A DNA stretch of 45,278 nt from Croceifilum oryzae (GCF_030814315.1 NZ_JAUSUV010000018.1:1-45278), one strand, 5' to 3'; counted from the first letter of the stretch, positions 33,752-43,127 are shown. The notes: a model not told the origin generated them from the sequence alone. Numbers and translations: made by a program.

Positions 33752-34771
33752 GTGAGCCGAAAAGGTTTATGGCGAATACTAGCTGTACTTGCCCTAGCGA
33801 TGCTTGTACTAGCGGGCTGTGATTCAAGTAAAATACTACCAAGTGATGCACTCAATGTACTTGATCCAAAAGGAACAGCGGGTGAAAAAAGCTTAGACTT
33901 AATCTATTTTAGTATTGCGATCATGCTAGTGGTTTTTGCTATTGTAATGGCTATTTTTATCTATGTTTTAGTGAAGTTTCGAAAGCGTGAGGGGGTAACC
34001 CTAGATCGTTCCAAGTACAAGGATCATAATACTGTGTTGGAAATTATCTGGACCGTTCTTCCGATTGCGGCATTGGTAGCGCTCGCAATTCCGACTGTGA
34101 AGTATACCTTCGATCTTGCTGAAGTGCCAAAAGGCGACGATGTGTTGGTGGTTGAGGTTGTGGGTCATCAGTATTGGTGGGAATTTAAATATCCGAAACA
34201 AGGATTTAAAACAGCTCAAGAACTACATATACCTGTTGGAAAGAAAGTTCACTTCAAAATTACAGGTACTGATGTACTTCATGCATTCTGGGTTCCAGCC
34301 CTTGGTGGTAAGATGGACGTAATCCCTGGACGTGTCAACGAGCTTACACTTGATGCGAAAAAAGCAGGATTATACCATGGGAAGTGTGCGGAACTTTGTG
34401 GAGCGAGTCATGCTTTGATGGACTTTAAAGTGGTAGCAGAAGAACAAGCTGATTTTGATAAATGGCTTGCGAAGATGTCTGCTCCTCCAGCACCTGTTGT
34501 GACAGCGAAAGAAAAACAAGGTGAAGAGATCTTTAATAGCTCTTGTATCAAATGTCATGCTGGTATGGATCCAAAAAGACAAGGTCCAGATTTGACGAAG
34601 TTTGGTAACCGTCAGTCGATTGCGGGTGTTCTTAAATATGATGAAAAGAACCTAAAAGCTTGGCTAAAAGATCCGAAATCGATTAAGCCAGGTACGAAGA
34701 TGGAGAAATTTGACTTCTTGAATGATCAAGAACTTGATGCTCTAACGCAATACTTAATGAATCGCAAATAA
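33752..34771 (+). CDS. ctaC: caa3-type cytochrome c oxidase subunit II
   Basis: Carries the CuA site and a fused cytochrome c domain, so electrons arrive without a separate cytochrome. GTG 33752 is chosen (339 residues) because GTGAGGT lies 8 bp upstream; an in-frame GTG at 33737 is a longer alternative. Lipoprotein signal LVLAGC; two TM helices; CuA motif at about CGASHALMDF with CAELC (Cys-X3-Cys) and His in HAFWVPALGGKMD; C-terminal c-type heme motif CIKCH at about residue 265, with Met in GTKMEKF as likely sixth ligand. Located on the outside of the membrane. First gene of ctaCDEF. Confidence 0.95.
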   Translation: MSRKGLWRILAVLALAMLVLAGCDSSKILPSDALNVLDPKGTAGEKSLDLIYFSIAIMLVVFAIVMAIFIYVLVKFRKREGVTLDRSKYKDHNTVLEIIWTVLPIAALVALAIPTVKYTFDLAEVPKGDDVLVVEVVGHQYWWEFKYPKQGFKTAQELHIPVGKKVHFKITGTDVLHAFWVPALGGKMDVIPGRVNELTLDAKKAGLYHGKCAELCGASHALMDFKVVAEEQADFDKWLAKMSAPPAPVVTAKEKQGEEIFNSSCIKCHAGMDPKRQGPDLTKFGNRQSIAGVLKYDEKNLKAWLKDPKSIKPGTKMEKFDFLNDQELDALTQYLMNRK

Positions 34772-34808
34772 GACTCCTATCTTGTGAGGTAACAAAGGAG
34801 GGACTACC

Positions 34809-36719
34809 TTGGGAACACTGCTTATCATGATTGTGTTTGGGCTATTCTTTGCGGCGATTTTTACAGGGGGATATAATAATACCCTTATCCAACGTGCGCG
34901 TAAGACAACAGCCTGGGATTGGCTTACCTCGGTGGACCATAAAAAAATTGGTGTCATGTATTTTATGGCGGGGATCTTTTACTTTGTAGTAGGAGGTTTG
35001 GAGGCGCTCTTTATGCGCTACCAATTATTGGTTCCTGGAAATGATGCTTTTGTAGGACGTACATTTAACGAATTACTTACGATGCACGGTACAACGATGA
35101 TCTTCTTTGCGGCTATGCCACTGATTTTTGGTTTGATCAACGTAGTGATGCCATTGCAAATAGGTGCACGTGACGTTGCGTTTCCGTTTCTAAACTCTTT
35201 GGGTTTCTGGTTGTTCTTCTTCGGAGCGCTTTTGACGAATATGGGATGGATATTCGGTGGAGCTCCTGATGCTGGTTGGACTTCTTATGTACAGTTAGCT
35301 TTGAATGAATATAGTCCCGGGCCCGGGGTCGATTATTATGTACTCGGTTTACAGATAGCGGGTGCCGGAACGACGATGAGTGGGATTAACTTCCTCGTCA
35401 CCATCTTAAATATGCGTACGAAGGGTATGAGCCTGCTTCGTATGCCAATGTTTACATGGACATCACTGATTACTTCTGTGTTGATTATCTTTGCAATGCC
35501 TCCACTTACGATTGCTCTACTCTTATTGATGATGGATCGACTTTTCGGAGCGAACTTCTTCGATCATGTAATGGGTGGTAGCGCGGTACTTTGGGAGCAT
35601 TTGTTCTGGATCTTTGGTCATCCAGAGGTATATATCGTAGTTCTCCCTGCGTTTGGGATTATGTCTGATATTTTCTCGACATTCTCTAAAAAGAAATTGT
35701 TCGGTTACAACTCAATGGTGTTCGCAACATCATTAATTGGGTTCTTAGGCTTCATGGTATGGGTTCACCATATGTTTACAGTAGGACTTGGACCTGTATC
35801 GAACTCCATTTTTGCTATCGCTACGATGCTCATTGCGATTCCAACGGGTATTAAAGTGTTTAACTGGTTGTTTACTATGTGGGGCGGGGAACTAACCTTC
35901 CCAGTTGCCATGAAGTGGGCAATTGGCTTTATTCCAACATTCGTTATTGGTGGTATGACGGGGATTATGCTTGCTGCTCCTCCAGCTGACTTCCAGTATC
36001 AAGATAGCTACTTCGTAGTAGCTCACTTCCACTATGTGTTAATTGGTGGTACAGTATTTGCTCTTCTCGCTGGTGCATACTACTGGTGGCCAAAAATGTT
36101 TGGTAAGATGTTAAGTGAGAGACTAGGAAACTGGCATTTCTGGCTCTTCTTTATTGGATTCCATCTAACATTCTTCCCGCAACATTTCTTGGGACTCTTC
36201 GGTATGCCACGTCGTGTGTTTACCTATGAGCCTAATGTAGGGCTTGAGTATATTAACCAAGTGAGTACATTTGGTGCGATCCTCATGGGAATCGGAACCA
36301 TTATCTTTGCTTGGAATATGATTCAATCGTTCCGTTCCAAAAAGATTGCTGCTGCAGATCCTTGGGATGGTCGTTCGTTGGAGTGGGCTACCCAAACTCC
36401 AGTTCCTTTCTATAACTTTGCACAACTACCAGAAGTTCGCGGTGTAGATGCGTTCTGGCTTGAAAAACAAGCTGGGAATAAGGAAATGACTCCTGCTGAG
36501 CCTCTAGGTAAGATTCATATGCCATCTGGCTCTCATATTCCGTTCTTGATGTCGATTGCCCTCTTTGTGGGTGGTTGGGGCTTAATCGCTCGTAGTTGGC
36601 AAATCGGTGTCATGGGGCTACTCGCGTTTGGCGTAACGATGTTCATGCGTTCCTTCGACCGTGATCATGGATTCTATGTAAAACCGAAAGAACTCCTAGA
36701 TAAGGAGGCGAAAAGCTAA
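34809..36719 (+). CDS. ctaD: Cytochrome c oxidase subunit I
   Basis: Catalytic subunit with heme a and the heme a3-CuB centre. 636 residues, about 12-14 TM helices. Heme-copper motifs: WEHLFWIFGHPEVYIVVLPAFG (CuB His and the His-Tyr crosslink), HHMFTVG (CuB His pair), and VAHFHYVLIGGTVF (heme a3 and heme a His). The start is TTG 34809, 8 bp after AAGGAGG; internal ATG codons are not preceded by a site. The stop overlaps the ctaE start by one base (TAATG). Confidence 0.96.
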   Translation: MGTLLIMIVFGLFFAAIFTGGYNNTLIQRARKTTAWDWLTSVDHKKIGVMYFMAGIFYFVVGGLEALFMRYQLLVPGNDAFVGRTFNELLTMHGTTMIFFAAMPLIFGLINVVMPLQIGARDVAFPFLNSLGFWLFFFGALLTNMGWIFGGAPDAGWTSYVQLALNEYSPGPGVDYYVLGLQIAGAGTTMSGINFLVTILNMRTKGMSLLRMPMFTWTSLITSVLIIFAMPPLTIALLLLMMDRLFGANFFDHVMGGSAVLWEHLFWIFGHPEVYIVVLPAFGIMSDIFSTFSKKKLFGYNSMVFATSLIGFLGFMVWVHHMFTVGLGPVSNSIFAIATMLIAIPTGIKVFNWLFTMWGGELTFPVAMKWAIGFIPTFVIGGMTGIMLAAPPADFQYQDSYFVVAHFHYVLIGGTVFALLAGAYYWWPKMFGKMLSERLGNWHFWLFFIGFHLTFFPQHFLGLFGMPRRVFTYEPNVGLEYINQVSTFGAILMGIGTIIFAWNMIQSFRSKKIAAADPWDGRSLEWATQTPVPFYNFAQLPEVRGVDAFWLEKQAGNKEMTPAEPLGKIHMPSGSHIPFLMSIALFVGGWGLIARSWQIGVMGLLAFGVTMFMRSFDRDHGFYVKPKELLDKEAKS

Positions 36720-37333
36720 TGGCTCATGATTCAGTTGAAATCAAACCGGGTGTGCATCTAGAAACAGCTACTTTTGAAGGTAAAAATAAAGTAATGGGCT
36801 TCTGGATGTTCCTCGGTGCTGAAACCGTATTGTTTGCTTGTTTGTTTGGTACGTATCTAGCGCTTCGTAATCAAACCGTAAATGGTCCAAGCGGAGCTGA
36901 TTTGTTTGATCCGGTCCTTGTTGCGGTGGCAACAGCGATCTTGTTATTTAGTAGCTTAACCAGTGTTTTCGCCATGATGGCAATGAATAAGCTAGATAAA
37001 AAAGGAATGCTTTTCTGGTTAGGAGTAACCGTATTGCTCGGTCTCTCCTTCCTAGTCCTTGAGATCTACGAATTTATTCACTATATCCATGAGGGTCATA
37101 CCTTTATGAGTAGTGCCTTTGGTTCTTCCTTCTACGCTTTAGTTGGAACGCACGGTGCGCACGTAACCTTTGGGATCATTTGGATTTCGACGATTATGTA
37201 CCAAGCTTGGAAATGGGGGATTAATACAGAAACAGCCCCTAAACTCTTTGTAAGTAGCTTGTATTGGCACTTTATCGACGTTGTATGGGTGTTTATCTTT
37301 ACGTTGGTATATCTTCTCGGAATGGTGGGATAA
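36719..37333 (+). CDS. ctaE: Cytochrome c oxidase subunit III
   Basis: 204 residues, five TM helices, typical bacterial short subunit III. Family text: KVMGFWMFLGAETVLFACLFGTYLAL, YEFIHYIHEGHTFMSSAFGSSFYALVGTHGAHV, and the C-terminal YWHFIDVVWVFIFTLVYLLG. AAGGAGG precedes ATG 36719. Overlaps ctaD by one base and ctaF by one base. Confidence 0.96.
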   Translation: MAHDSVEIKPGVHLETATFEGKNKVMGFWMFLGAETVLFACLFGTYLALRNQTVNGPSGADLFDPVLVAVATAILLFSSLTSVFAMMAMNKLDKKGMLFWLGVTVLLGLSFLVLEIYEFIHYIHEGHTFMSSAFGSSFYALVGTHGAHVTFGIIWISTIMYQAWKWGINTETAPKLFVSSLYWHFIDVVWVFIFTLVYLLGMVG

Positions 37334-37644
37334 TGATGGCGGATCAAAATACTTCTAATACCCAACCACCTGAGCACAAACCTGAGAGCAAAATGAAGCA
37401 TATCGTTTCATTTGGCGCGATGATCTTGCTTACCGTCGCAGCTTTCGTGCTTGTACTAAGAGATGTTGTACCAGTGGTTTGGGTACTACCTTTGATGCTC
37501 GGCTTTGCGGTGATTCAGGTTCTTTTGCAATTGTTTACCTTTATGCATTTGGATCAAAAGGGGTCCTTCTACTACATTCTCTTTATTGCTTTTGGAGTAA
37601 TGGTAGCGGTTATATCGGTAACGGGACTTGTTTTCATGCCGTAG
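37333..37644 (+). CDS. ctaF: Cytochrome c oxidase subunit IV (CtaF type)
   Basis: 103 residues with three TM helices after a charged N-terminus (MADQNTSNTQPPEHKPESK). The VLQLFTFMHLDQKGSFYY region is the family hallmark of bacterial COX4-like subunit CtaF. The open frame extends far upstream, but the start at ATG 37333 overlaps the ctaE stop as TAATG, like the ctaD/ctaE junction; ATG 37336 is equally close. Ends the operon. Confidence 0.9.
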   Translation: MMADQNTSNTQPPEHKPESKMKHIVSFGAMILLTVAAFVLVLRDVVPVVWVLPLMLGFAVIQVLLQLFTFMHLDQKGSFYYILFIAFGVMVAVISVTGLVFMP

Positions 37645-37659
37645 GTGCTATAGTTGATG

Positions 37660-37700
37660 AAAAAGCCTTTTCCTTTCGATTGAGAGGAGAAGGCTTTTTT
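37660..37700 (+). terminator. Terminator of ctaCDEF
   Basis: An 18-pair stem (37660-37677 with 37682-37699; AAAAAGCCTTTTCC on the left), GATT loop and a T-run. Directly after ctaF. Confidence 0.93.
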
Positions 37701-37928
37701 CGTGTTTTCGTTTGGCATGTGAAGATGTGGGAAGTTTGCTTCGAGCAAGTAGCCAAACGGCAAAAACAGACTCCGTGAGACATGATACAAAACAGGAAAA
37801 AAAGTAACTGTTTTAGAAAAGGGGCTTTCTATTTATGGGTGAGTTGGAATGTGTGTGTGGCGGACGTGTTGTTCATGCATAGTTTATATTGATGTCTAAC
37901 TAATCCTATATAGCAAGGAGATAGGAAT
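37701..37928 (+). promoter_or_regulatory. Upstream region of the collagen-like gene; weak sigma-K -10 match
   Basis: CATAGTTTA at 37878-37886 fits the mother-cell sigma-K -10 CATANNNTA, about 43 bp before the collagen-like start, which would suit a late sporulation coat/exosporium gene. The expected -35 AC at 16-17 bp upstream is not clear. A 15-codon frame (37835-37882, MGELECVCGGRVVHA, AAAGGGG upstream) overlaps this motif; I do not treat it as a proven gene. Confidence 0.3.
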
Positions 37929-39617
37929 ATGTCCCAAGCGAATATACCTAATATTTCACCTAACATATCCATTACTAGAGAAGATGCAGTAAATTTACTA
38001 CTATCATCGATTGCATTAGAAGAGCTAGGCTTAAGTCATATTATTAATGCCGAGGGAGAAAAGCTACAGTACGTTCTAGGGACTCTCCCCGGAGTATCAA
38101 CCACCTTTCAACCCACGATTAGTGACTTACTTACGATTAATGAAAGTGTTCGAGACACGATCAATGTAATAGGGAAGAAAGAGTGGATTTTAAATGAGAA
38201 GCTGGAAAATGTATTAGGAACAGATGTTACGAGGGGACCAACAGGACCTCAAGGACCGGCGGGAACCACAGGGTCATCAGGAGGACCTCCAGGGCCAGCG
38301 GGAGCCACTGGACCTCAGGGACCTCAAGGACCGGTGGGAGCGATTGGAGTCACTGGGGCCACTGGGCCTCAAGGACCTCAAGGTCCCCAAGGTCCGACGG
38401 GAACTTTTGTTACAGGTGATTTCTTATTTACGGTTCTAGGGAATTCAGGAGCAAGCGGAAGTGCTCCACTTGGTTTCGGAGATACACTCAATTTTCTATC
38501 TAATGCGTTAGAGATTTCGGTAACACCTGGTTCAGCAAATGTGAGATTAGATGTGCCCACGGGAGCTTCTGGGACTATTGGGAAAATCATTAAAGCAATC
38601 ATTGATGAACTTGGTCTTACAGGACTTACAGGACTGGCAGGAGCCACTGGACCTACAGGGGCAACCGGAGCCGATGGAGTAGCCGGAGTAACCGGGACCA
38701 CAGGGGCAACCGGAATTGATGGAGTAACCGGAGCCACAGGAGCAACCGGAACCGATGGAGTAACCGGAGCCACGGGTGCAACTGGAACCGATGGAGTAAC
38801 CGGAGCCACGGGTGCAACTGGAACCGATGGAGTAACCGGAGCCACAGGAGCCACTGGAACCGATGGAGTAACCGGAGCCACAGGAGCCACTGGAACCGAT
38901 GGAGTAACCGGAGCCACGGGTGCAACGGGAATCGATGGAGTGACCGGAGCTACAGGAGCAACCGGAACCGATGGAGTAACCGGAGCTACAGGAGCAACCG
39001 GAACCGATGGAGTAACCGGAGCCACAGGAGCAACCGGAATCGATGGAGTAACCGGAGCTACAGGAGCAACCGGAACCGATGGAGTAACCGGAGCCACAGG
39101 AGCCACGGGTGCAACTGGAACTGATGGAGTAACTGGAGCAACCGGGTCTACAGGAGATATAGGGCTAACGGGTCCAACTGGACCTACCGGAGTAAATGTT
39201 GCCAATATAGTGGGTGGAGCAGTAAGAGACAACACCGCAGGGACAGTTGCTGCCAATGATTTCCTTCCATTTCTTGCAGTTAATTCAATCCCGCCCGGAC
39301 AATTTACGCTAGTTGGGACAACGGGTCTTGGAGTATTGCAAGGTGGGGTTTATGCAATTGACTATACAGTTGTGTCAGGAACAATGATCGCAAACTCTCT
39401 CGTTCAGTTGCAAATTAATGGTGTATTAGCACCGAACCCTGTAGGTAGGAATACAGAAATCAGGCAAGATACTACAACTACAGCTACTACGTTCCAAAGA
39501 GTAAACGCTGGTGAAGCGATTGGATTAAGAGTATTGCAAAATCCGATTACATTCTTTTCAGCCGGGGTTGGAAATTATGATACTGTCATTTTGAGAGCCA
39601 TCAAGCTCACAGATTAA
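37929..39617 (+). CDS. Collagen-like spore/surface protein with BclA-type C-terminal domain
   Basis: 562 residues. Residues 1-97: non-collagen N-domain containing [19 protein letters not shown], a motif of Bacillales exosporium/collagen-like proteins. About 98-156: Gly-X-Y repeats ([16 protein letters not shown]). About 157-228: a second non-collagen segment ([10 protein letters not shown]..., with its own [11 protein letters not shown] end). About 229-415: Gly-X-Y rich in Thr, built from 12-residue repeats [12 protein letters not shown]. About 416-562: globular C-domain ([20 protein letters not shown]...[19 protein letters not shown]) like BclA-C trimerisation domains. No classical signal peptide, as for BclA. 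Thr in GAT/GTD repeats is a potential O-glycan site. AAGGAG upstream of ATG 37929. Own terminator. Location on spores is inferred. Confidence 0.9.
   Translation: MSQANIPNISPNISITREDAVNLLLSSIALEELGLSHIINAEGEKLQYVLGTLPGVSTTFQPTISDLLTINESVRDTINVIGKKEWILNEKLENVLGTDVTRGPTGPQGPAGTTGSSGGPPGPAGATGPQGPQGPVGAIGVTGATGPQGPQGPQGPTGTFVTGDFLFTVLGNSGASGSAPLGFGDTLNFLSNALEISVTPGSANVRLDVPTGASGTIGKIIKAIIDELGLTGLTGLAGATGPTGATGADGVAGVTGTTGATGIDGVTGATGATGTDGVTGATGATGTDGVTGATGATGTDGVTGATGATGTDGVTGATGATGTDGVTGATGATGIDGVTGATGATGTDGVTGATGATGTDGVTGATGATGIDGVTGATGATGTDGVTGATGATGATGTDGVTGATGSTGDIGLTGPTGPTGVNVANIVGGAVRDNTAGTVAANDFLPFLAVNSIPPGQFTLVGTTGLGVLQGGVYAIDYTVVSGTMIANSLVQLQINGVLAPNPVGRNTEIRQDTTTTATTFQRVNAGEAIGLRVLQNPITFFSAGVGNYDTVILRAIKLTD
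38685..39161 (+). repeat. Thirteen 36-bp tandem repeats coding for the collagen-like stalk
   Basis: Units begin with GGAGTAACC and code for [10 protein letters not shown]-(Thr/Ile)-Asp. Units start at 38685, 38721, 38757, 38793, 38829, 38865, 38901, 38937, 38973, 39009, 39045 (36 bp each), 39081 (45 bp, with one extra Gly-Ala-Thr) and a degenerate one at 39126. Ile replaces Thr at position 11 in the units at 38685, 38901 and 39009; silent changes (GCCACA, GCTACA, GCCACGGGT) differ between units. The number is likely variable between strains. Confidence 0.95.
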
Positions 39618-39654
39618 CAGGTTCTGTATGACTGTCAAATTTTTCTCTAAAGTG

Positions 39655-39702
39655 AAAAACGCTATTCTTTCTGAAGAGATATCAGGAAGAATAGCGTTTT
39701 TT
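39655..39702 (+). terminator. Terminator of the collagen-like gene
   Basis: Long stem AAAAACGCTATTCTTTCTGA (39655-39674) with its complement (39682-39701, G-T pair), loop of 7, then T-run. Thirty-eight bases after the stop codon, convergent with the minus-strand globin gene. Confidence 0.92.
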
Positions 39703-39739
39703 GATGAATTTTACGGCTTGCATGGTTTAGTTATCCGAT

Positions 39740-40108
39740 TTATGAATTTACCATGTGATAGGCAGACATGGCAAGTCGTGACCACATTTGTTCGCGAACG
39801 GGGCCGTGGATCCCTACTTCGTCTAGGGTCTCGTTCATACAAGCAAGCCATGCTTCTGCTCGCTCGGGAGTAATTTCAAATGGCATATGCCGTGCGCGTA
39901 GCATGGGGTGTCCTTTTTTCTCCGTATATAAGCCAGGACCGCCAAAGAATTGAGTAAGAAACATATATTGGTTTTCAATGGTTTCGGTTAGGTCTTCTGG
40001 GAAAATCGGATCGAGTAGAGGATGTGCTTTGACCCTCGGATAGAAGGCTTCTACAATCTGGCGGATGGTAGGTGCCCCTCCGATTGCTTCATAAATTGAA
40101 TGACTCAT
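39740..40108 (-). CDS. Group II truncated hemoglobin (YjbI-like)
   Basis: 122 residues from ATG 40108; the open frame runs further upstream into hemL, but GGAG stands 8 bp before this ATG and the text then matches the family. Globin residues: Tyr23 (B10, [14 protein letters not shown]), proximal His74 (F8, RARHMPFEI), Trp87 (G8, AEAWLACM), marking the trHbO group of B. subtilis YjbI. Such proteins bind O2 or peroxide with high affinity. The start overlaps the hemL stop by 4 bp (ATGA) in the same strand, so it is translationally coupled to a heme-synthesis gene. Confidence 0.93.
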   Translation of the reverse strand: MSHSIYEAIGGAPTIRQIVEAFYPRVKAHPLLDPIFPEDLTETIENQYMFLTQFFGGPGLYTEKKGHPMLRARHMPFEITPERAEAWLACMNETLDEVGIHGPVREQMWSRLAMSAYHMVNS

Positions 40109-41406
40109 TTGTGTGACTCCATTTTTGAGAATGAGATATCGACAGCTTTCAAGGTTTCTGCAATATCTTGATCCGTATGAGCTGTAGTTAGGAACCAAGC
40201 CTCGTATTTGGAAGCAGCTAGATAAATCCCTTGTTCCAGCATGAGACGGAAGAATTTTCCGAACTGCTCGCTATCTGAAGTTTGGGCTGTGTCGTAATCG
40301 AATACTTCTTGATCTGTAAAGTATACGGTAAGTGCTCCGCCAAATCGATTTAGCATGATTTGCACCCCATGTTTATCAGCAGAAGAACGAATCCCTTCTT
40401 CTAGCCGAGCGCCCATTTCATCTAGTTGCTGATAGGTGCCTTCTTTGCTTAATTCACGAATACAAGCAATTCCCGCGGAGATGGAGAGGGGGTTACCTGC
40501 CATCGTTCCCGCCTGGTACATAGGACCCATAGGGGCGACTTTATCCATGATGTCTCTACGACCACCGTAGGCTCCGATTGGAAGTCCCCCGCCAATGATT
40601 TTTCCGAGTGCGGTTAGATCAGGCTCCACTCCATATAAATTCTGGATTCCTCCGTAGTGAAAGCGGAATGCGGTGATGACTTCATCATAGATGACTAAAC
40701 CGCCGGCTTGATGGACAAGCTCATTTACCTGTTCTAAGAACTGAGGGGCGGGAGGTACGATCCCAAAGTTTCCAACGAGCGGTTCTACTAACACGCCTGC
40801 AATCTGATCGCCCCATTTAGCAAGAGCTCCTTTCAGAGCGGGGATATCGTTGTAAGGCACCGTAATCACTTCTTGCGAGATACTAGTTGGAATTCCAGCA
40901 CTATCTGGGATTCCGAGTGTGGACGGGCCAGAACCAGCGGCAACGAGGACCAGATCAGAGTGTCCATGATAACATCCCGCAAATTTTAGGATTTTATTGC
41001 GCCCCGTATAAGCCCTTGTTAGGCGAATGGTGGTCATCACGGCTTCTGTTCCGCTATTTACAAAGCGAATCTGTTCCATGGAAGGGATCGCGTCCCGAAG
41101 CATAGTAGCAAATTCAACTTCTTTGGAAGTAGGTGCGCCATATAGGATCCCATCGATAGCTGTTTCCTGAATGGCTTGTGTGACAGCTGGATGGGCATGT
41201 CCTAAGATAACAGGGCCAAAAGCCGCTAGATAATCAATATATCGATTGCCATCTTCATCGTAAAAATAAGCACCTTCTGCTTTCTTCATGAAGACAGGAG
41301 CACCGCCACCTACTGCTTTAAAAGAGCGAGAGGGGCTATTCACTCCTCCTACAATCACATCAAGTGCCTGTTCGTATAATGTAGTAGACGTTATTCTTTT
41401 ATTCAT
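40105..41406 (-). CDS. hemL: Glutamate-1-semialdehyde 2,1-aminomutase
   Basis: PLP enzyme making 5-aminolevulinate for heme in the C5 pathway. 433 residues. [11 protein letters not shown], the [15 protein letters not shown] motif, YDEVITAFR, and the PLP-lysine K269 in [19 protein letters not shown] are intact. ATG 41406 has GGAGAAGGAG upstream on the minus strand. B. subtilis has two such genes: hemL in hemAXCDBL, and gsaB elsewhere; a lone copy here could be either, and no other hem gene is in the window. Followed with 4-bp overlap by the truncated hemoglobin gene. Confidence 0.93.
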   Translation of the reverse strand: MNKRITSTTLYEQALDVIVGGVNSPSRSFKAVGGGAPVFMKKAEGAYFYDEDGNRYIDYLAAFGPVILGHAHPAVTQAIQETAIDGILYGAPTSKEVEFATMLRDAIPSMEQIRFVNSGTEAVMTTIRLTRAYTGRNKILKFAGCYHGHSDLVLVAAGSGPSTLGIPDSAGIPTSISQEVITVPYNDIPALKGALAKWGDQIAGVLVEPLVGNFGIVPPAPQFLEQVNELVHQAGGLVIYDEVITAFRFHYGGIQNLYGVEPDLTALGKIIGGGLPIGAYGGRRDIMDKVAPMGPMYQAGTMAGNPLSISAGIACIRELSKEGTYQQLDEMGARLEEGIRSSADKHGVQIMLNRFGGALTVYFTDQEVFDYDTAQTSDSEQFGKFFRLMLEQGIYLAASKYEAWFLTTAHTDQDIAETLKAVDISFSKMESHK

Positions 41407-41470
41407 AAATATTCTCTCCTTCTCCTTGTCATTGTAACGAGAAACAGAAGAAAACGGAAGTCGCAGGCTG

Positions 41471-41479
41471 TGTTATAAT
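41471..41479 (+). promoter_or_regulatory. Extended -10 promoter of spo0M pair
   Basis: TGTTATAAT: perfect TATAAT at 41474-41479 with TG one base before (extended -10), no clear -35. It is 48 bp before the first spo0M start. The sigma-H promoter expected from B. subtilis spo0M was not recognised by eye. Confidence 0.4.
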
Positions 41480-41527
41480 TCCATTGACATATGAATTGTT
41501 TTTTGATGATAAAGGAGAGAGTCAAAG

Positions 41528-42277
41528 ATGCTTCGTAAGTGGATCACCAGTGCCGGATTTGGCTCTGCTAGTGTGGATACCATTTTAGCAGATAACCGCT
41601 TTTTTCCCGGAGATATATTAAAGGGAGAAGTGGTCATACGAGGTGGAAATACAGATCAAGATATCTCAAAAATTGAACTAGCTTTAGTTGTCCAATATAA
41701 CAAAGGTGGAAAGAAAGTATCGCATATATTTAAAAAGTTTCCACTTTCCGATGCTGTGATGATTGAAGCAGAAAAGAAGAAACGAGTTCCATTCCAATTT
41801 CGAATTCCGGCGGAGATTCCGATGTCAGAGGGACGTTACCCTATTTACCTAAAAACAATGTTAGATGTTAAGCTGGGCGTAGCTCCAACAGATTCGGATC
41901 GCATTCATATCTTTCCTTCGCCGATCATTCAAAAAATCTTACGAGAAATTGAAGAGGCTGGATTTTTACTTTATAAGATTAGCAATGAATACGATGCTGA
42001 GGTGAAACCACATCCTTTTTATCAAATGTTTCAATTTAAACCGATTGGCTCGTTTCATGGGTATGTGGACGATTTTCTTGTCATTTTTACCTACGACGAA
42101 ATTGGCTTACATATGGAAATCGAGATGATTCGTACAGCTAAAGTGCTAACCAGCCAGTTATACTGGGAGCATAAAAATCCAGAGTCCACTCTGCAAATGA
42201 ATGGACAAGCCGTACCAGAAGACCCACTACATAAGATTCGCAAAATGCTAGGTAACAGAAATAGGAGGGAGAAATAG
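41528..42277 (+). CDS. spo0M: Sporulation-control protein Spo0M, copy 1
   Basis: 249 residues; Spo0M family (PF07070), an arrestin-like beta-sandwich protein that affects initiation of sporulation and cell division. Family text: the N-terminal WITSAGFGSASVDTILADNRFFPGDILKGEVVIRGG, IELALVVQYN, FQFRIPAEIPMSEGRYPIYLKTMLDVK and the C-terminal EIEEAGFLLYKISNEYDA segment. AAGGAGAG lies 9 bp before ATG 41528. Three bases separate it from its paralogue downstream, so both are one transcription unit; divergent from hemL. Confidence 0.9.
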   Translation: MLRKWITSAGFGSASVDTILADNRFFPGDILKGEVVIRGGNTDQDISKIELALVVQYNKGGKKVSHIFKKFPLSDAVMIEAEKKKRVPFQFRIPAEIPMSEGRYPIYLKTMLDVKLGVAPTDSDRIHIFPSPIIQKILREIEEAGFLLYKISNEYDAEVKPHPFYQMFQFKPIGSFHGYVDDFLVIFTYDEIGLHMEIEMIRTAKVLTSQLYWEHKNPESTLQMNGQAVPEDPLHKIRKMLGNRNRREK

Positions 42278-42280
42278 ATT

Positions 42281-43036
42281 ATGTCGATTTTTGGAAAAAC
42301 ATTAGCAAGTATGGGCATCGGAGCAACTAAGGTAGATACACGCCTAGAGAAATCAAGCTATCGCCAGGGAGACTTCATTAACGGAGCTGTTTACATACAG
42401 GGAGGACAAGTAGAGCAGAAAGTAGATGATATCTATCTTTACTTAGTAGTCCAGTACCATCACGAAGGCAATAGTGCAGAGTATGTGCTTGACGAGTTCC
42501 GGATCACGGAGCCATTTGTGATTGGTCCGAGTGAGTCCAAAGAGATTCCATTCGAGTTTCAACTCCCTTATGATGTCCCTGTGACGACAAGCGGTTGCCC
42601 TGTTTATCTGAAAACGGGTCTCGACATCCGGATGGCAAAAGATCCCGGTGACGTGGACGGGATCGAGATCACACCTCACCCGCTCGTGCACCAAATGATT
42701 CAACTAATCGAAGAGATTGGATTTGAATTAAGAGGCGTCACAGCCGACTTTGAGCATTATTACACACAACAACCCTTTGTGCAGGAGTATCGCTTTAATC
42801 CACTGTTGCGTTTTCAAGATGTAGTCGATCAGATCGTTGTCGTATTTACCCCACACGACCACGAAGTCGATATTATTTTAAAAGTGGACCGTAAAGCTGT
42901 GGATTTGATGACTTCGATGGAAGAGGCGCTAGATTTAGATCAACGGATGACCCGCTTTGTTGTGACTCAGGCTGAGTATGAGTCGGGTCAGTTGGCGAGA
43001 AGAGTGGAGAGTTTGATTGTGAAGCAGATTTATTGA
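42281..43036 (+). CDS. spo0M: Sporulation-control protein Spo0M, copy 2
   Basis: 251 residues; clear paralogue of the gene before it: ASMGIGATKVDTRLEKSSYRQGDFINGAVYIQGG, IYLYLVVQYH, FEFQLPYDVPVTTSGCPVYLKTGLDIRMA and EEIGFELRGVTADFEH. The two copies agree along the whole length but differ strongly in sequence, which points to an old duplication. AGGAGGGAG precedes ATG 42281. Followed by a terminator. Confidence 0.9.
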   Translation: MSIFGKTLASMGIGATKVDTRLEKSSYRQGDFINGAVYIQGGQVEQKVDDIYLYLVVQYHHEGNSAEYVLDEFRITEPFVIGPSESKEIPFEFQLPYDVPVTTSGCPVYLKTGLDIRMAKDPGDVDGIEITPHPLVHQMIQLIEEIGFELRGVTADFEHYYTQQPFVQEYRFNPLLRFQDVVDQIVVVFTPHDHEVDIILKVDRKAVDLMTSMEEALDLDQRMTRFVVTQAEYESGQLARRVESLIVKQIY

Positions 43037-43127
43037 GATGGTAGTCACTATAACGGAAGATAATGGTGAGGTTAGGATAGAGAGGTTGCCTCCTACTCCA
43101 TGATTCTCTTATTGCTAGATGTGAAAT

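Noticed and set aside
38378-39256. 292-codon open frame on the minus strand, rich in Pro-Val-Ala
   Set aside because: It is the exact antisense of the collagen-like repeats; periodic codons leave the reverse frame free of stops. No ribosome site, and the plus-strand gene has clear domains.
39628-39873. 81-codon plus-strand frame after the collagen-like gene
   Set aside because: Runs across the terminator and is antisense to the truncated hemoglobin gene; no ribosome site.
41465-41500. Sigma-H promoter for spo0M
   Set aside because: B. subtilis spo0M is sigma-H dependent, but no RNAGGAWWW-N11-RNNGAAT pair with proper spacing could be read; only an extended -10 sigma-A element is clear.
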